64,000 bases of DNA from Petrolisthes cinctipes (GCA_033782935.1 JAWQEG010000720.1:372001-436000), one strand, 5' to 3'; counted from the first letter of the stretch, positions 1-11,195 are shown. The notes: generated by a model from the letters alone, not told the origin. Numbers and translations: made by a program.

Positions 1-109
1 TTGGTAACGCCTCCACATTACCCCCTATATAACTCCGCCCACATTTCTCCCCTCCCCCCCTCCACCTGTCAGTGATACCAGATCCACTGAGGCTCACACC
101 AAGTAGCTG

Positions 110-1222
110 GTGGAAGAGGTGGGGTCCCTTGATCTGTCCGGAGCTGTACATGAAGCAGGAAACTGTTCAGACATGGAGAATGAACTACCATCAGAAAGTG
201 ATAGTGATACATTGAGTATTACTTCTGACATGTTAGACTATGAACAAGGAGCTAATGTGGCATTAGATAAAGATTGTAAATATTTGCGAGAACAGAATCA
301 TCATTTAAATGGCAATCTCAGCAAATTGTCACTCACTGAAAATGCTTTCCAAAATGATGAGAAGGTCAGATTTTATACAGGTTTAATTAGTTTCACCCAG
401 TTAAAGGTTGTTACTGACTTGATTGCCCCAGTTTTAAAGCAAGGTAAACTGACAGAATTTCAGCAGGTTCTTTTATGTTTGATGAAATTAAGACTCAATT
501 TACTCTTAAAAGATTTGGCTTATAGATTTGGTGTTCATCAATCTACAGCTTCAAGAATATTCCTATGTGTGATAGATGCTCTGAATGTTAACTTGGTACC
601 AACACTTGTATTTTGGCCTGCTCGTGAGGAAGTGCGGAGAACTCTGCCAATGTCATTTAGAGATACCTTTCCATCCTGCATTGCCATAATTGATTGTTTT
701 GAGATATTCATTGAAAGACCAAAGGATTTACTGGCAAGGGCACAAACATATTCAAACTACAAAAGCCATAATACTGCTAAATATCTCATAGCAATTGCTC
801 CACAAGGCAGTATTTCATTTATATCACAGGGATGGGGTGGACGTACATCTGATAAGAGCCTCACTGAAAACAGTTCATTTGTGAATAACCTACTACCAGG
901 AGATGTTATCCTTGCTGATAGAGGTTTTGATATTAAAGACAGTGTTGCATTATACCGTTGCAATTTAGAAATACCAGCTTTTACACGGGGAAAGAAGCAA
1001 CTAAGTATGATAGAGACTCAGGACACAAGAGAAATAGCATCTCAGCGAATTCATGTAGAACGTGTCATTGGTCTTCTTAGGAATAAGTATACTATGCTGC
1101 AGGATACTCATCCTCTTACCATGCTACAAAGCGATGATTCAGGTCTCACCTGCCTTGACAAATGTGTACGAGTAGCATGTGTCCTTGTGAATATGTGTCC
1201 CTCAGTCGTTCCTTTTGATTAA
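110..1222 (+). CDS. DDE transposase of an ISL2EU/PIF-Harbinger-type DNA transposon (5' part missing)
   Basis: The frame encodes about 370 residues with the DDE_Tnp_4 (IS5/Harbinger-like) pattern. An HTH-like segment ([20 protein letters not shown], about 137-156) is followed by a first catalytic Asp in [12 protein letters not shown] (about 195), a [18 protein letters not shown] block, a second Asp in ILADRGF (about 270) and a Glu in RIHVERVIG (about 315). All three acidic residues are present and there is no internal stop. The frame is closed by TAG at 104-106, so the GTG at 110 is unlikely to be the true start. The first in-frame ATG is at 173, and a polypyrimidine tract ending in AG upstream suggests that an earlier exon, possibly a THAP domain, lies left of the window. 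The gene converges on the YqaJ-type gene on the opposite strand, which is the partner expected for ISL2EU elements (family knowledge). It could be active, but without its N-terminus this cannot be judged. Confidence 0.85.
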   Translation: MEEVGSLDLSGAVHEAGNCSDMENELPSESDSDTLSITSDMLDYEQGANVALDKDCKYLREQNHHLNGNLSKLSLTENAFQNDEKVRFYTGLISFTQLKVVTDLIAPVLKQGKLTEFQQVLLCLMKLRLNLLLKDLAYRFGVHQSTASRIFLCVIDALNVNLVPTLVFWPAREEVRRTLPMSFRDTFPSCIAIIDCFEIFIERPKDLLARAQTYSNYKSHNTAKYLIAIAPQGSISFISQGWGGRTSDKSLTENSSFVNNLLPGDVILADRGFDIKDSVALYRCNLEIPAFTRGKKQLSMIETQDTREIASQRIHVERVIGLLRNKYTMLQDTHPLTMLQSDDSGLTCLDKCVRVACVLVNMCPSVVPFD

Positions 1223-1458
1223 ACACAATGTACAGAATTTTTTTTCATGTATTGCATCTTACCTGAATTATCCCACAAACCTTTTACCTCTGTGGTCTTG
1301 ATGTTTTTTTCTTTTCTTAATTATAAGCTGGCATTTCTTAATTGTACTCATTCCCATTGCCAGTATTTAAATTTTTTCTTACATTACATTCCAAAATTGG
1401 CAGTTACTTCCCATTGTAAAGCTAATCCTGATTCATATACAAGAAAGGAGGCATATTC

Positions 1459-1687
1459 AAGAACATTTGTGGTGTTGACGATGGCGTGGTATCAGTCCGT
1501 ATGTTTGCAATTCTGACTTCCCGTAAATGTTTCAGGTTCATATCGAAGCAGTGGACCACTTTCCTGTTCTTGAAGTACGAGACTTATGTTATGGTCCACT
1601 GCTTCGAGATGAGCCTGAAACACTTACGGAAAGTCAGTACTGTACTGTACTGCAAACATACGGACTGATACCACACCGCCACTGTTC
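1459..1687. mobile_element. Fold-back MITE, family I, copy 1
   Basis: The two halves are inverted copies. The left end reads AAGAACATTTGTGGTGTTGA followed by CGATGGCGTGGTATCAG. The right end is its diverged reverse complement with a small deletion, and the inner arms (CAGTCCGTATGTTTGCA, GAAGCAGTGGACCA) pair closely. The same ends recur at 27090-27192 and 37452-37560, which shows a dispersed family. It lies just past the 3' end of the transposase gene, inside the larger transposon. No coding capacity is seen. Confidence 0.75.
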
Positions 1688-1923
1688 TAGGTTTGATGAG
1701 GGAAATATCACTAACAATAAAATACAGGTTACTTTTTGTTGTTTTTTATTTACAGTTGCATTTTTATTTTTACTTTTCAATTGGGCGTAAATGGACGGAT
1801 GTATACTCATCACACTCTCAGTTATGGGATTAAAACAGTAAGGCCTATGTCTAGTGCCAGGGGAAAAAAAATGTGGTCTGAGGAAGTGAATACAATGAGA
1901 ATATTGTACTGGAGGAACATCTG

Positions 1924-2064
1924 CAGTCTGTCAATGATGCACGTACCCCAACCTCGCTCAGTTACTCGCAGTTTTAGCTGGTAAAATCTGCTTACTACAG
2001 ATTTTACCAGCTAAAACTGCGAGTAACTGAGCGAGGGTAGGGTACATGCATCATTGACAGACTG
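1924..2064. repeat. Near-perfect 67-bp hairpin between convergent transposon genes
   Basis: CAGTCTGTCAATGATGCACG and the bases up to 1990 are repeated as a reverse complement from 1998 to 2064, with a 7-base loop. Very few mismatches are visible, so the palindrome is young or maintained. It sits between the transposase stop (1222) and the 3' end of the YqaJ-type gene (2084), where both transcripts would end. It could be a MITE or a structure that separates convergent transcripts. Confidence 0.8.
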
Positions 2065-2083
2065 TACAATAAAAGGTCAGTTT

Positions 2084-5000
2084 TTAAATGAGGGATCGTT
2101 TCTTAGCTGAGCAAATTTTGCACAGCCATTTCCTCTTTGGTACTTTGGTGAGGCGAGTACACTTATGGTGAAAAAGACGGACTTTGCACTCCTTATTACT
2201 ACACAGGACCATATCTCCTTCTTCACCTTTACGGCAGTAACACCATGCCTCCTTCTGTAATGAGGGGTCCGATTCCATGGTAATACAATGTTGTGTGGTC
2301 CATTTGCCAAGCAATTCGGGTAGGAGACCTTCAATTATGAAATTGTGCAATTTATTTTAATTTCGTTAATAAAAGGTATGTCAAGTGAAATTCTCTGTAT
2401 ATGGAGGTTATAGTTAGGTGACCATACTACAAAATCACAAAAGTCAGCCTTGGTTGCAAGAAGTTGACCCTGCACTTGATAATAATATGCATGGTTTTTC
2501 TTCAGTGTCAGCTGTCCAGTTTCTTCATCCTGCTGTAGGCAAAAGTTGGTACTTGTGGCTGCTTCTTTTAATGATTGAAATTTCACACAAAAGGGACACT
2601 TTACCTCGAGAATTACTCTGTGGTTGCAGCAGGAACACTGTACTCTCACATCTGTAGAAGCTCCAAAAAAAGGATTCTGTAAATCTACAGTAAAACTTCC
2701 TTCTGCTATGGTTAACTGAGTATGGTGCTTCTGGTCTTGAATATAGGCTTTAACAGCATCCTTTTCATGTTCACATCCCCACCTACCAAAGCAAGAAATA
2801 TATTAAAAAAAATCATGTATGCTGGTACAGTATGTTACCTTGTTCTGGGCTGGAATTTCAGAGCTAGTTTTAAACAATACAATCTAAAAAAAACTAATGC
2901 ATCAACCAATTTACAAGATGTCAGCAGTAAGTTACCTACCCTTGAATTGTCACTCACTGTTGAAAGTGGAAATATTAAAGAATAAATAGACAATTCTGTA
3001 CAATACTGCTAGTGTTAGGTAAGCAACTAAAAGCAATTTAATTATTCATTAAGCAACTAAAAGAAATTTCCTAAAAAGGATGAAATAATAATCACATTAC
3101 TTCATGCTGTACAAGGAGCAAATCTAGTTTAGCAGTTATTAACAAAGCTACTGTACATTCAGCAGGTCAAAAATATACTGTATCTTTAATTTTGGATGGT
3201 GCAGCCTCCTACATGCCCATTTTTGTTAGTTTGACAGTGGAAAAATTAAGGAATAAACAGACAATACTGTACAATACTGCTAGTGGTAGGTAAGCAACTA
3301 AAAGCAATTTAATTATTAATTAACATATATACCAACCTTTTCTCTCCCACCCATATCTTGGTTTGACTCTGGAAACTGTTATTTATGAAGTACATACCTT
3401 GTAGCTGGAGTCTTAAACATAACATCCTGAGGATAACATACAGCCCTTATAAGGGATGGGGCTGGATTGGTTGGACTAGTATGAAGGACCTTCTTCAGCA
3501 TGGATGCCGTCACTCGACCTGCTCTCTGCTGCCACCAGATTCTTGATTTAGTCTGCTTGCGTGATGATTTTTCTATTAAATCAACCTGTTGAAATAATAC
3601 AATAATAGATTTTTCTGTAATGTAAATATAAAATCCACATAAATAACAAATAGTAATTAAACTTCCTTTTCCCTTTCCCTTATGGGATTGGGCATGATTT
3701 TGGAGCTGGTAGCCTTTAGGAACCAGCAGGTGCTTTTCCTGGTAGGCCAATGACCCTTGTGCCGAGAAAAACCTCCAACCCTAATGATCCACTTCTATTT
3801 TATCTCTTATCAATAGCATGTCATGTTAGAGACTTAATACACTTTACATCAATATGAGTTACCTGCTGTTGGCTGATGCATGTTGTATTGTACACCTGCC
3901 ATGCAACCTGAAGAATGTCTGTCCTCGTGAGGGATTTGTGGTCCTTGCTGAACAATGTGGAGAGTGGTTTTGGCAAGAAAGAGCCCTCAGGAATAAAATC
4001 TTCATTGCAGCCAGGGATCAGGGAGAGGGAAGCGCTCTTAATCCCACTATTTTTAAGGGTCTCTAAAAACTTCTGTCTTGCCTCCATGCTTACTAGTTGC
4101 TTCTTCGTTCTAGGAGTTGCACATGATGAGGGGTGAAGTTCTTGCTTGTCAAAGTGTTTGTACTTTGTGGCTGGACTTGTGAAATCTATTTTTGCCAGTG
4201 GAGCTGACTTAAAGGATGAACATGACGGCAATACCCAACCACATGGTTGGGATGTGCAGGATTCCTTTTTGGTCCAGTTTGCACCTGACTCCACAGCAAA
4301 CATAGTTGCAACAACATGGGAGCAGGCTTCACCAAGACCAGCTACACAAGAACAATGAGCAGCTATGATGGGCCCTTCTTTCTCCATTGCAAACCAAGGT
4401 CTGAGAGCTTCCTCATTCAAACTTTGGGAATGCCTGACCTGAAAAATAAAGAAAATAAGGTCTATTGTGTGATGCTTTCATTATTGTAGTGACTATTTTA
4501 CAAGAAATAATTTCACAATGGAATTAATGTACAGTATTACATTTTGAGCCGAGTAATTTATTCTACTGTTACAGCACTCAATGATGGATACTTCCTATGA
4601 AGAAACAAATCATATTTTTCTTTTTGCTGCATTCCTCAAAAGTGTAATTTCTCCATGAAAAATTTAAAGTTGTTAGAATATGTTGTATGTATTTCTAAGA
4701 AATTCAGCCAAGAAATAAACAAATATTATTATTCCAACCCCCAGTTTATTTGTGAATGTCATAACACTCCTCACTTAAGTGAGTTCAAGTCATAGGTAAG
4801 TGAAACAACAGTAATAAAGGAAACTAAAGTCCTTGACCAAACCTAATGAAATCTAATCTATCTTAGCCTAAAGTGCACAGCTGCATCTCAGGTTAGGTTA
4901 GGACTGGGTAGGGAAAAGTACCTGGAGATTAAGTTACATAAATTTAAACATGAAATATATGGGCTTGCATCAAACTTTCATATATATGGAAATACATAAT

Positions 5001-5416
5001 TCAGTACAAATAAAGACTTTATTTAAGTATCTTACCTTAGCTGTTATAATGCACAAAGTAGAACCATTTCCTTGCTTGATGTCTGCTATGAGTAACTCGC
5101 TCACCCATCCAGCAATGAAGTACTTGTAAGCTTCCAGACTCCTGTATGCTCTCAGTTCCTTATGATTATATGAACTTTTAAAGTTGATCAAGTATTGATA
5201 TATATCACTGTGGCGTAAATCTGGTAGATCGCCACCAAGCAAAGTTGTAATATCTTTCCAAGCGTGCCGCGGTATGTTATATGGGTCTATATTCCCTATT
5301 TCCTTGCATTTTTCTGTATACCGCGACAAGGATTCATAGTTCAACATCTGGAGAACATAATTTGAAATACCAACACCATCAATAACTTTTCCTGCCATAT
5401 TAAAAGAGTTCCACAC
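2084..5416 (-). pseudogene. YqaJ-type nuclease with SWIM and PHD zinc fingers, ISL2EU accessory gene, four exons, one frameshift
   Basis: Four exons join in frame with GT-AG borders: 5036-5416, 3863-4438, 3398-3585 and 2084-2782. Exon 1 carries an N-terminal DLPDLRHSDIYQYL...LEAYKYFIAGWV block. Exon 2 begins with a SWIM finger (CSCVAGLGEACSHV). Exons 3-4 form the YqaJ recombinase/nuclease fold: RIWWQQRAGRVTAS, then across the splice R-WGCEHEKDAVKAY, then ILEVKCP and HAYYYQVQGQLLAT, with the expected acidic and Lys residues (E, E-x-K). The C-terminus has a PHD finger, CYCRKGEEGDMVLC...C...H..C...C..C. Near 2335-2355 the frame shifts by one base between the nuclease end and LHNFIIEGLLPELLGKW, so the copy is broken there unless this is an assembly error. 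YqaJ proteins are lambda-exonuclease-like. Here the role is probably an accessory recombination function for the transposon, which is inference. The four splices agree exactly in phase. Confidence 0.82.
2976..3326. repeat. Direct duplication inside intron 3 of the YqaJ-type gene
   Basis: About 75 bases at 2976-3050 (motif TGTACAATACTGCTAGTG, GGTAAGCAACTAAAAGCAAT) recur at about 3248-3326 with a few changes, separated by about 200 bases. Both copies lie in the intron between exons 3 and 4. No TIRs are evident. Confidence 0.6.
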
Positions 5417-5511
5417 GAATGGTTGTTCTTGGTCTAGACTCTAGAAGGGTAGAAAGCCTGTTTGTTTACGTTTTGCCACGGCCAGCAGCGAAAGCAGCGT
5501 GTTATGGGCGG

Positions 5512-8244
5512 GGCTTATTATTATTGTTGTTGTTGATGATGATGACTGAGAGTGACCGGCGTTCGGGTGTAGCCTTTGCAACGGTGCTCTCTTGCTGTCT
5601 TCCTCTGCAGACTCTGCAGAGAGAAAACAAAAAACAGCACCAAAGAATACATGTATACACATCATACTTTCATCCTCTATATCCTATACAACCTGCTCAT
5701 CCCTATATACTCATTCTTCTCCTCCTCCTCCTCCACCTCCCAACCAGACCACACTCCTACGCACATCCCTCCTCCCCCCCCACCACGCCCCAACCCACCC
5801 CACATCCCTCCTCCTCCCCCACCACACCCCAACCCACCCGTCATCCCTCCTTCCCCCCAACCACGCCCCAACCCACCCCACATCCCTCCTCCTCCTCTTC
5901 CTCCCCACCCCACTTCCTCGTCTCATTCTTTCACACTCTCTATTATCACTGGACTGTACAGCTCTCGTTCACTAAGACCTAGCAGCACTTTAGCTGCCAC
6001 TGTCGCTTCCACCATCTCCCTCAATTTCTCACTCCTAGTTCACTAATTACCACATTCAGCATGATAGCTCTCTCTCGTTCATACTTATCACATACCATCA
6101 ACACATGTTCTACTGTCTCATCTTCCCTACTCTCACACATCCCACACACCTTACTACCTTCATTATTCCATCTATATATTCTGTCATTCGCCTCCAGTGA
6201 CTTCGGTCTTGCCTTAAACATCAGCTCACTTCCCCAGCTACCATCATAGAACACTTCACTCCTTGGTATGTCCTTAGAGGAGTACCAATCTAGCGTGCTC
6301 TTCTGACTTATGCCTCTCATCCATTCATCTCTGCCTATTTCTTGTATCCGTCTCTTAATCTCATTCATCCATTTCTCATCACTCCATCTGCCCCTTTCAT
6401 CTAGCATTGGGTACTGCATTCCACACTTTTCCATTCTCTTATCACATATCCTTCTTCACTTGGTGTACCGTCCTGTCCATTTATACCCCATCTGTCTTCA
6501 TTCATTCCCTCTAGTCTAACCTTATATCTCAACACTCTTTTAACTATCCTCTCCTCAAACGTACTCCATCCAGCATCACCTCTTATTGCTTCCACACCTA
6601 CATATTTGCTTGCACCTAATGCTGTTCTTCCTATCCTATTCTGTACTACTTCCAGTATGTTAAAGTCATTCACTGTCCATGTCATAGTCTCCAGTCCATA
6701 CATGAGTCCAGGTACAGCCATACCTTTCCATACACCACACACTACCTCATACTTATTGGCTCTACACCTTGCCACACTTCCTAGTCTTCCTACCCACTGG
6801 TTTGCTCTTGATAACCTATCAGTCTTTGTCCTATCACACCCTTTCTCATCCACAATTATTCCCAAGTATCTATACTCTTGTGTCCTTTCAATCACATTTT
6901 CACCCAGTCTCCACGTTCTACCTATATCCCGGTCATCCCCATTCACTACCAATACTTTGCTCTTATCACTCCCAAACTTGACATTAAAATCATTCCCATA
7001 CTCTGTAACTACATCAAGTATTCTCTGCAGTGTCTCACCTGTCTCACTCAGAATCACCACATCATCTGCATACAACAAAATACTCAGTACATACTCCCCT
7101 ACCTGAATCCCTAAACCTTCCTTCCTCACTCGTGCAGCTAGTTCCTCTGTATACAGACCAAACAACAATGGTAAAAGTACGCATCCTTGCCTCACACCTC
7201 TCTTACTCTCCACCCACCCTGTCTCTAAATCGCCCATACTGTACACTGCCCTGGTTTCCTTATACGTACTCATTAAAATATTCATTACCTTGCTACTAAC
7301 TCCCACTCTCTCCAAGACCTTGCCTAGCTTATACCTGTTAACTCTGTCATACGCCTTCTCAATGTCTAGAAATGCTAAGTAAACTTTCCTGTTATCTTTC
7401 ACCATTTTTTCAATAACTTCTCTCACTTCGAACATATTATCCTCCTCTCTCCTATCTGTCCTAAAACCATTCTGTTCCTCTCCTATCACTTTATACCTCT
7501 CCACATTCACTTTCAACTTTTCATTCAGGATTCTGCAAAAACACCATTGATACTGTATCTGTTAGAGCTATAGGCCTATAGTTCCTAAGCTCTGTCTTAC
7601 TCTTGTGTCCTCCCTTATGCAACACAGTCACTCTACTCTCATTCCACTTACTTGGCACTTTTTCCTCTACCCAGATTGCTCTGAATAGAGAGTAAAGGCC
7701 TTCTAATACTCCTTCCCCTCCCTCCTTGTAGAACTCATACGGAACCCCATCCCTGCCTGCTGCTTTACCTGCTTTCAGTTTCCCTACATACTTCATAATC
7801 TCAGCTTTACTTATTTCTGCCTCATTCACACCACCTATTTCTTCCCAGAATTCCTTTATAGCATTCACCTTGTCCCTTGTGTCCCTCACTATGTTTCCTC
7901 CAACCACTAATTCATCCACTCTGATTCTCTCCTTCTGCTTCTCACCCCTTAAGAAGTCACACCACTCTTTACCACCTTCCTCTCCCTTGGCACGCAAACT
8001 CTCTACCACTTTCTTGTCATCCACAACTCTGGCTTTACTGATCAGTTTTTTTAACTCCTTCTGTCCACGTTCATACTCCTTCAATGCCTCCTCATATGCT
8101 ATTCTATCTTCCTCACTATTGCCTACATTTTTCCTTAGTCTTCTACACTTCCTATTACTCTCCTTCCTCGAATTCCACCAGCTCTTCATCAATCTTCTTT
8201 TATTGCTATTCCTCACCCTTCCTATCCTTCTCTCACTTTCTTAA
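5512..8244 (-). pseudogene. Non-LTR retrotransposon (LINE) reverse transcriptase, 5'-truncated, three frameshifts
   Basis: Minus-strand frames chain together as 8244-7521, 7516-6401, 6434-6021 and then to a stop at 5923. The RT is recognised by GKAAGRDGVPYEFYKEGG, NYRPIALTDTV, FLDIEKAYDRVNRYKLGKVL, GVRQGCVLLPLLFGLYTEEL and the catalytic YADDVVILSE. The C-terminus has a Cys-His pattern (CGMCESREDETVEHVLMVC). Frameshifts lie near 7535 (in a T run), 6435 and 6035. Past the last one the true C-terminal frame (AAKVLLGLSERELYSPVI) runs to 5923. The 3' UTR contains the purine-rich minisatellite at 5712-5915, and the element ends in an ATC/AAC/AAT trinucleotide tail at about 5512-5547. No endonuclease is present because the 5' end stops near 8244. 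The clade is not assigned. Confidence 0.82.
5712..5915. repeat. About 39-bp C-rich minisatellite in the LINE 3' UTR
   Basis: Three to four units of about 39 bases (core CATCCCTCCTCC, then ACCCCAACCCACC) follow each other from about 5762 to 5890, preceded by a CTC-rich stretch. The apparent proline-rich reading frames here come from repeat composition. Relative to the minus-strand LINE this is the 3' UTR directly after its stop at 5923. Confidence 0.75.
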
Positions 8245-8280
8245 TCAGGGAATCATTCAGTTCATCCACTCAGTCACAAC

Positions 8281-9106
8281 CAGTGTTGCCAATTTTGTAG
8301 TTCCAATTTCCCACAGATTAAGGATTTTTTTCCTACAGATTGAAATGAAAATCCCACAAAACAAATAAAGACAAATTTTATTGTTTCTTTTTAATGTACA
8401 TGAATATTGTATTGATACATTTCTCCTCACTAAAGAAAAACAATTACATAATATTTGACAACCATATAACTGAACTTTGCTGAAGGTAAACTTAAAAATG
8501 CCAGTTTTATTTTCCGAAAGGACTAACTAGGCCTATGAGAACTTAGCTAAACAATGTTAATAATGACAATTAGATATACAGTATACATACCTACAGCCAC
8601 AGATTCTTATTGTAGTACATCAAGAGGAATAATATTATTCTCCTCTTTAAAACCTTTAGAATTGAAACTTCTGATCATATCATCAGAAGGCTCAAAGTTT
8701 ACACAGGATTGAAAATAATGAACCAATCCATACTTTATTTTCAACAATTAATGCCTCTACTGACCTAACACTGAGACGATTTCTCAGTTTAGAGTGAACA
8801 ACATTCATCTGTGAAAATATTCTTTCTACTGTGGCATTAGAAAATGTAAGTGATAGTAATGACAAGACGAGGCCAAGAGGGTCCAAGGACTTCACTGTAT
8901 GGTGGATGATGTGGGTGATAAAGCCTCGGGGGTAAAGTTGGGATGGATATTATTTTGGGGAGAAGATCTTGATAAAGCTTGTCATTCCCTTTCTTTAAGA
9001 CTCTCAAAATGTTGTGGATGTCACTCAGGTTACATTTCTGCACAACAAAGCACCATATGTGAAAGTGCTTTGAACCCAGCCAGAATCTTCTGAAGGACAA
9101 CAACAT
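8281..9106 (-). mobile_element. hAT transposon 3' part with transposase dimerisation domain remnant
   Basis: The end at 8281 is CAGTGTTGCCAATTTTG, a hAT-type terminal repeat. About 400 bases inward a minus-strand frame (8895-8692) encodes the hATC dimerisation signature, SNATVERIFSQMNVVHSKLR followed by NRLSVRSVEALIV. An upstream frame (9106-8837) continues the protein (HNILRVLKKGNDKLYQDLLP) but is shifted by one base near 8900. The 8 bases before the end (8273-8280, GTCACAAC) are the candidate target duplication. The other terminus was not found, so the 5' part is lost. It abuts the 5' truncation point of the neighbouring LINE. Confidence 0.72.
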
Positions 9107-9114
9107 TGACTTCT

Positions 9115-9150
9115 TTGGTAATGACGAGTGGCCCAGTAATTCTCTTCATC

Positions 9151-9185
<35 letters not shown>

Positions 9186-9310
9186 ATGTAGGGTCAGAAC
9201 AAGTTTTTTTCTTTACCTATATCGTCGGGTCTTGCTATGGATGCAAACATAACTGTACCCCTTATAGTCCTTGGTAATGACGAGTGGCCCAGTAATTCTC
9301 CTCATCTGTG
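9115..9310. repeat. 40-bp direct repeat around a GA microsatellite
   Basis: TTGGTAATGACGAGTGGCCC followed by AGTAATTCTC occurs at 9115-9154 and again at 9271-9310. Between them is a (GA)n run at about 9152-9185. The arrangement suggests a local duplication that spans the microsatellite. Confidence 0.7.
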
Positions 9311-9649
9311 AAAATGTTGGATCTATCTTGAAGGACGAGGTTGAAAAAAAGGATGTTGTGTGAACCTCTATCAACTCCATTTAGTCGTACCAAGATGGAG
9401 GAGCACATCAATGGTGTGCTTCGGGTAATGGAGTTCAACACGGAGCTTTTTGAGTCACTTTTGTCTTCCTACCCTGCTCGTCTTGAAGCTGTTCATGACG
9501 CCAATGGAAGCGACACTGAATACTCACCTTGTCACCATACACCTACAATATAATGTGCTACCTCTTGATATTTTCAGTTTTTTCCTTATCATGCTTAGGG
9601 GGGAGGGGAGCAATCATTGTTTGTCACCGCTTACATTCAATGTTTTATT
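9311..9649 (+). other. Unrecognised stretch with a short open frame
   Basis: A frame from about 9341 to 9553 encodes about 70 residues (HINGVLRVMEFNTELFESLL, then SSYPARLEAVHDANGSDTEY). The composition is protein-like rather than repeat-like, so it may be an exon or a transposon fragment. There is no ATG in good context, no family is recognised and no splice signals are convincing. Confidence 0.25.
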
Positions 9650-10535
9650 TCATGTGTGAACAGTTTTGTGTAACGTGAGTTGGGATTTGTCAGAAAACTT
9701 TTTACCACATTCATTACATTTAAAATCCTATACTCTTGTATGAACTTTTTTATGTACATTAAGGTGAGATTTCTGACCAAACCTTTTACCACATTCTTCA
9801 CATTCAAAGTCCTTCACTCCTGTGTGTATAAGTATGTGTTTCTTTAGATCACCCTTTGTCAGAAACTTTTTACCACATTCTTCACATTCAAAGTTCCTCT
9901 CTCCTGTGTATAAATATGTGCTGCTTTATTTTACCCTTTGTCACAAACCTTTTACCACATTCTTCACATTCAAAGTCCTTCACTCCTGTGTGTATAAGTA
10001 TGTGTTGCTTTAAATTATTCTTTGTCACAAATTTTTTACCACATTCTTCACATTCAAAGTTCTTTTCTCCTGTGTGTATAAGTATGTGGTTCTTTAGAAC
10101 ACTCTTTGTCACAAACCTTTTACTACATTCTTCACATTCAAAGTTCTTTTCTCCTGTGTGTATAGGTATGTGTTCATTCAGTTTACTGTTTGTCACAAAC
10201 TTTTTACCACATTCTTCACATTCAAAGTTCTTCACTCCTGTGTGTATAAGTATGTGCCTTTTTAGAACACTATTTGTCACAAACTTTTTACCACATTCTT
10301 CACATTCAAAGTTCCTCTCTCCTGTGTGTATAATGCTGTGTTTCTTAAGGTCAGGTTTACAACTAAACTTTTTACCACACTCATCACACATAAACATTTT
10401 CTTTCCAGTATGATTCAACAAATGGTGAGTGAGATGGCATTTCCTACTAAACTTTTGACCACATTGTTGACAGACCAACTTGTTACACTTCTCTTCTCTG
10501 ACAACATTGATTGTGTCACTTCCTTCCACCTCCAT
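9650..10535 (-). pseudogene. C2H2 zinc-finger array, seven fingers intact and three after a 2-bp deletion
   Basis: The start is taken at the ATG at 10533-10535 (MEVEGSDTINV), although the frame is open to 10631. Seven classical C2H2 fingers follow, linked by HTG(E/V)(K/R)-type linkers: CQQCGQKFSRKCHLTHHLLNH, then repeated CEECGKKFVT... units. At about 9905 a linker has lost two bases (ACACAC to ACAC), giving HRREEL and a stop at 9888. Beyond it three further fingers are readable in another frame down to 9650, with a TAG inside one linker. Fingers 3-9 are close copies of one another, which indicates recent internal duplication. Such arrays bind DNA in the nucleus. Whether this is a host gene with a shortened C-terminus or a dead copy cannot be decided, but a seven-finger protein could still be made. 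Confidence 0.75.
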
Positions 10536-10631
10536 CACTAACACAGCTTTATTCTGCCACCAATATGACCACTTGGTTATTACTGTTGTCAGGGCTGCCA
10601 ACCACACTGTTATTGGTGTCAGGGCTGCCAA

Positions 10632-10919
10632 CCACAGTGTTACTTCATATGAATCTGAAACAATAACAATACCAGTCTTACATCATTTGAAGATTCAAAC
10701 ATTTACTGAATATTTACTGTAATATTCTGGTGTCAGGATTGTCACACTATTACTGGTGTTATCTGAAAGAAATATAACTATATTTTAACAGCAACCAGGA
10801 AGGAAATAGAAAGAAAAGAGGGACAGTTGAAGAACTGAAAGCTAGTGGCTGGGTCCGAAGGGGTGCCAAAACCCTTCCCTAAAATATTGGGTATTTATTA
10901 AAAAAATAACAGTTTTGTA
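10632..10919. other. Spacer upstream of the zinc-finger frame, no feature
   Basis: Apart from a short tandem duplication of GTCAGGGCTGCCAACCACA near 10589-10636, which extends the open zinc-finger frame, I see no gene, TIR or clear promoter here. Confidence 0.4.
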
Positions 10920-11195
10920 GCAGTGTTGCCAGATCCGGCTAGGTCCCAGTATTTTGCTCCGATCATTTCGTGTACTTTACCACGGTCATTTCCCGGTAGT
11001 TTGCCCATGTTAGGTCCCGGTAGTTTGCCCAGGTTAGGTCCTGGTAGTTTGCCCAGGTTAGGTCCCGGTAGTTTGCCCAGGTTAGGTCCCGGTAGTTTGC
11101 CCAGGTTAGGTCCCGGTAGTTTACCCAGGTTAGGTCCTGATAGTTTGCCCAGGTTAGGTCCTGGTAGTTTGCCCAGGTTAGTTCCCGGTAGTCCG
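10920..11195. repeat. hAT-like end followed by a 24-bp minisatellite containing TTAGG
   Basis: CAGTGTTGCCAGATCCGG at 10920 resembles the hAT-type ends at 8281 and 11962. From about 10990 to 11195 a 24-bp unit, GGTCCCGGTAGTTTGCCCAG followed by GTTA, repeats about eight times with few changes. Unit junctions read GTTAGGTC, so each carries the arthropod telomeric motif TTAGG. The long frame across it is a by-product of the 24-bp period. Confidence 0.75.

Noticed and set aside
1..109. Left TIR of the ISL2EU element at the window start
   Set aside because: A GGGCGGAG-like phrase near base 40 resembles one near 5505 in inverted orientation, but the match is short and the transposase N-terminus would be missing.
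5592..6046. Proline/serine-rich proteins
   Set aside because: These are frames through a C-rich minisatellite in the 3' UTR of a minus-strand LINE.
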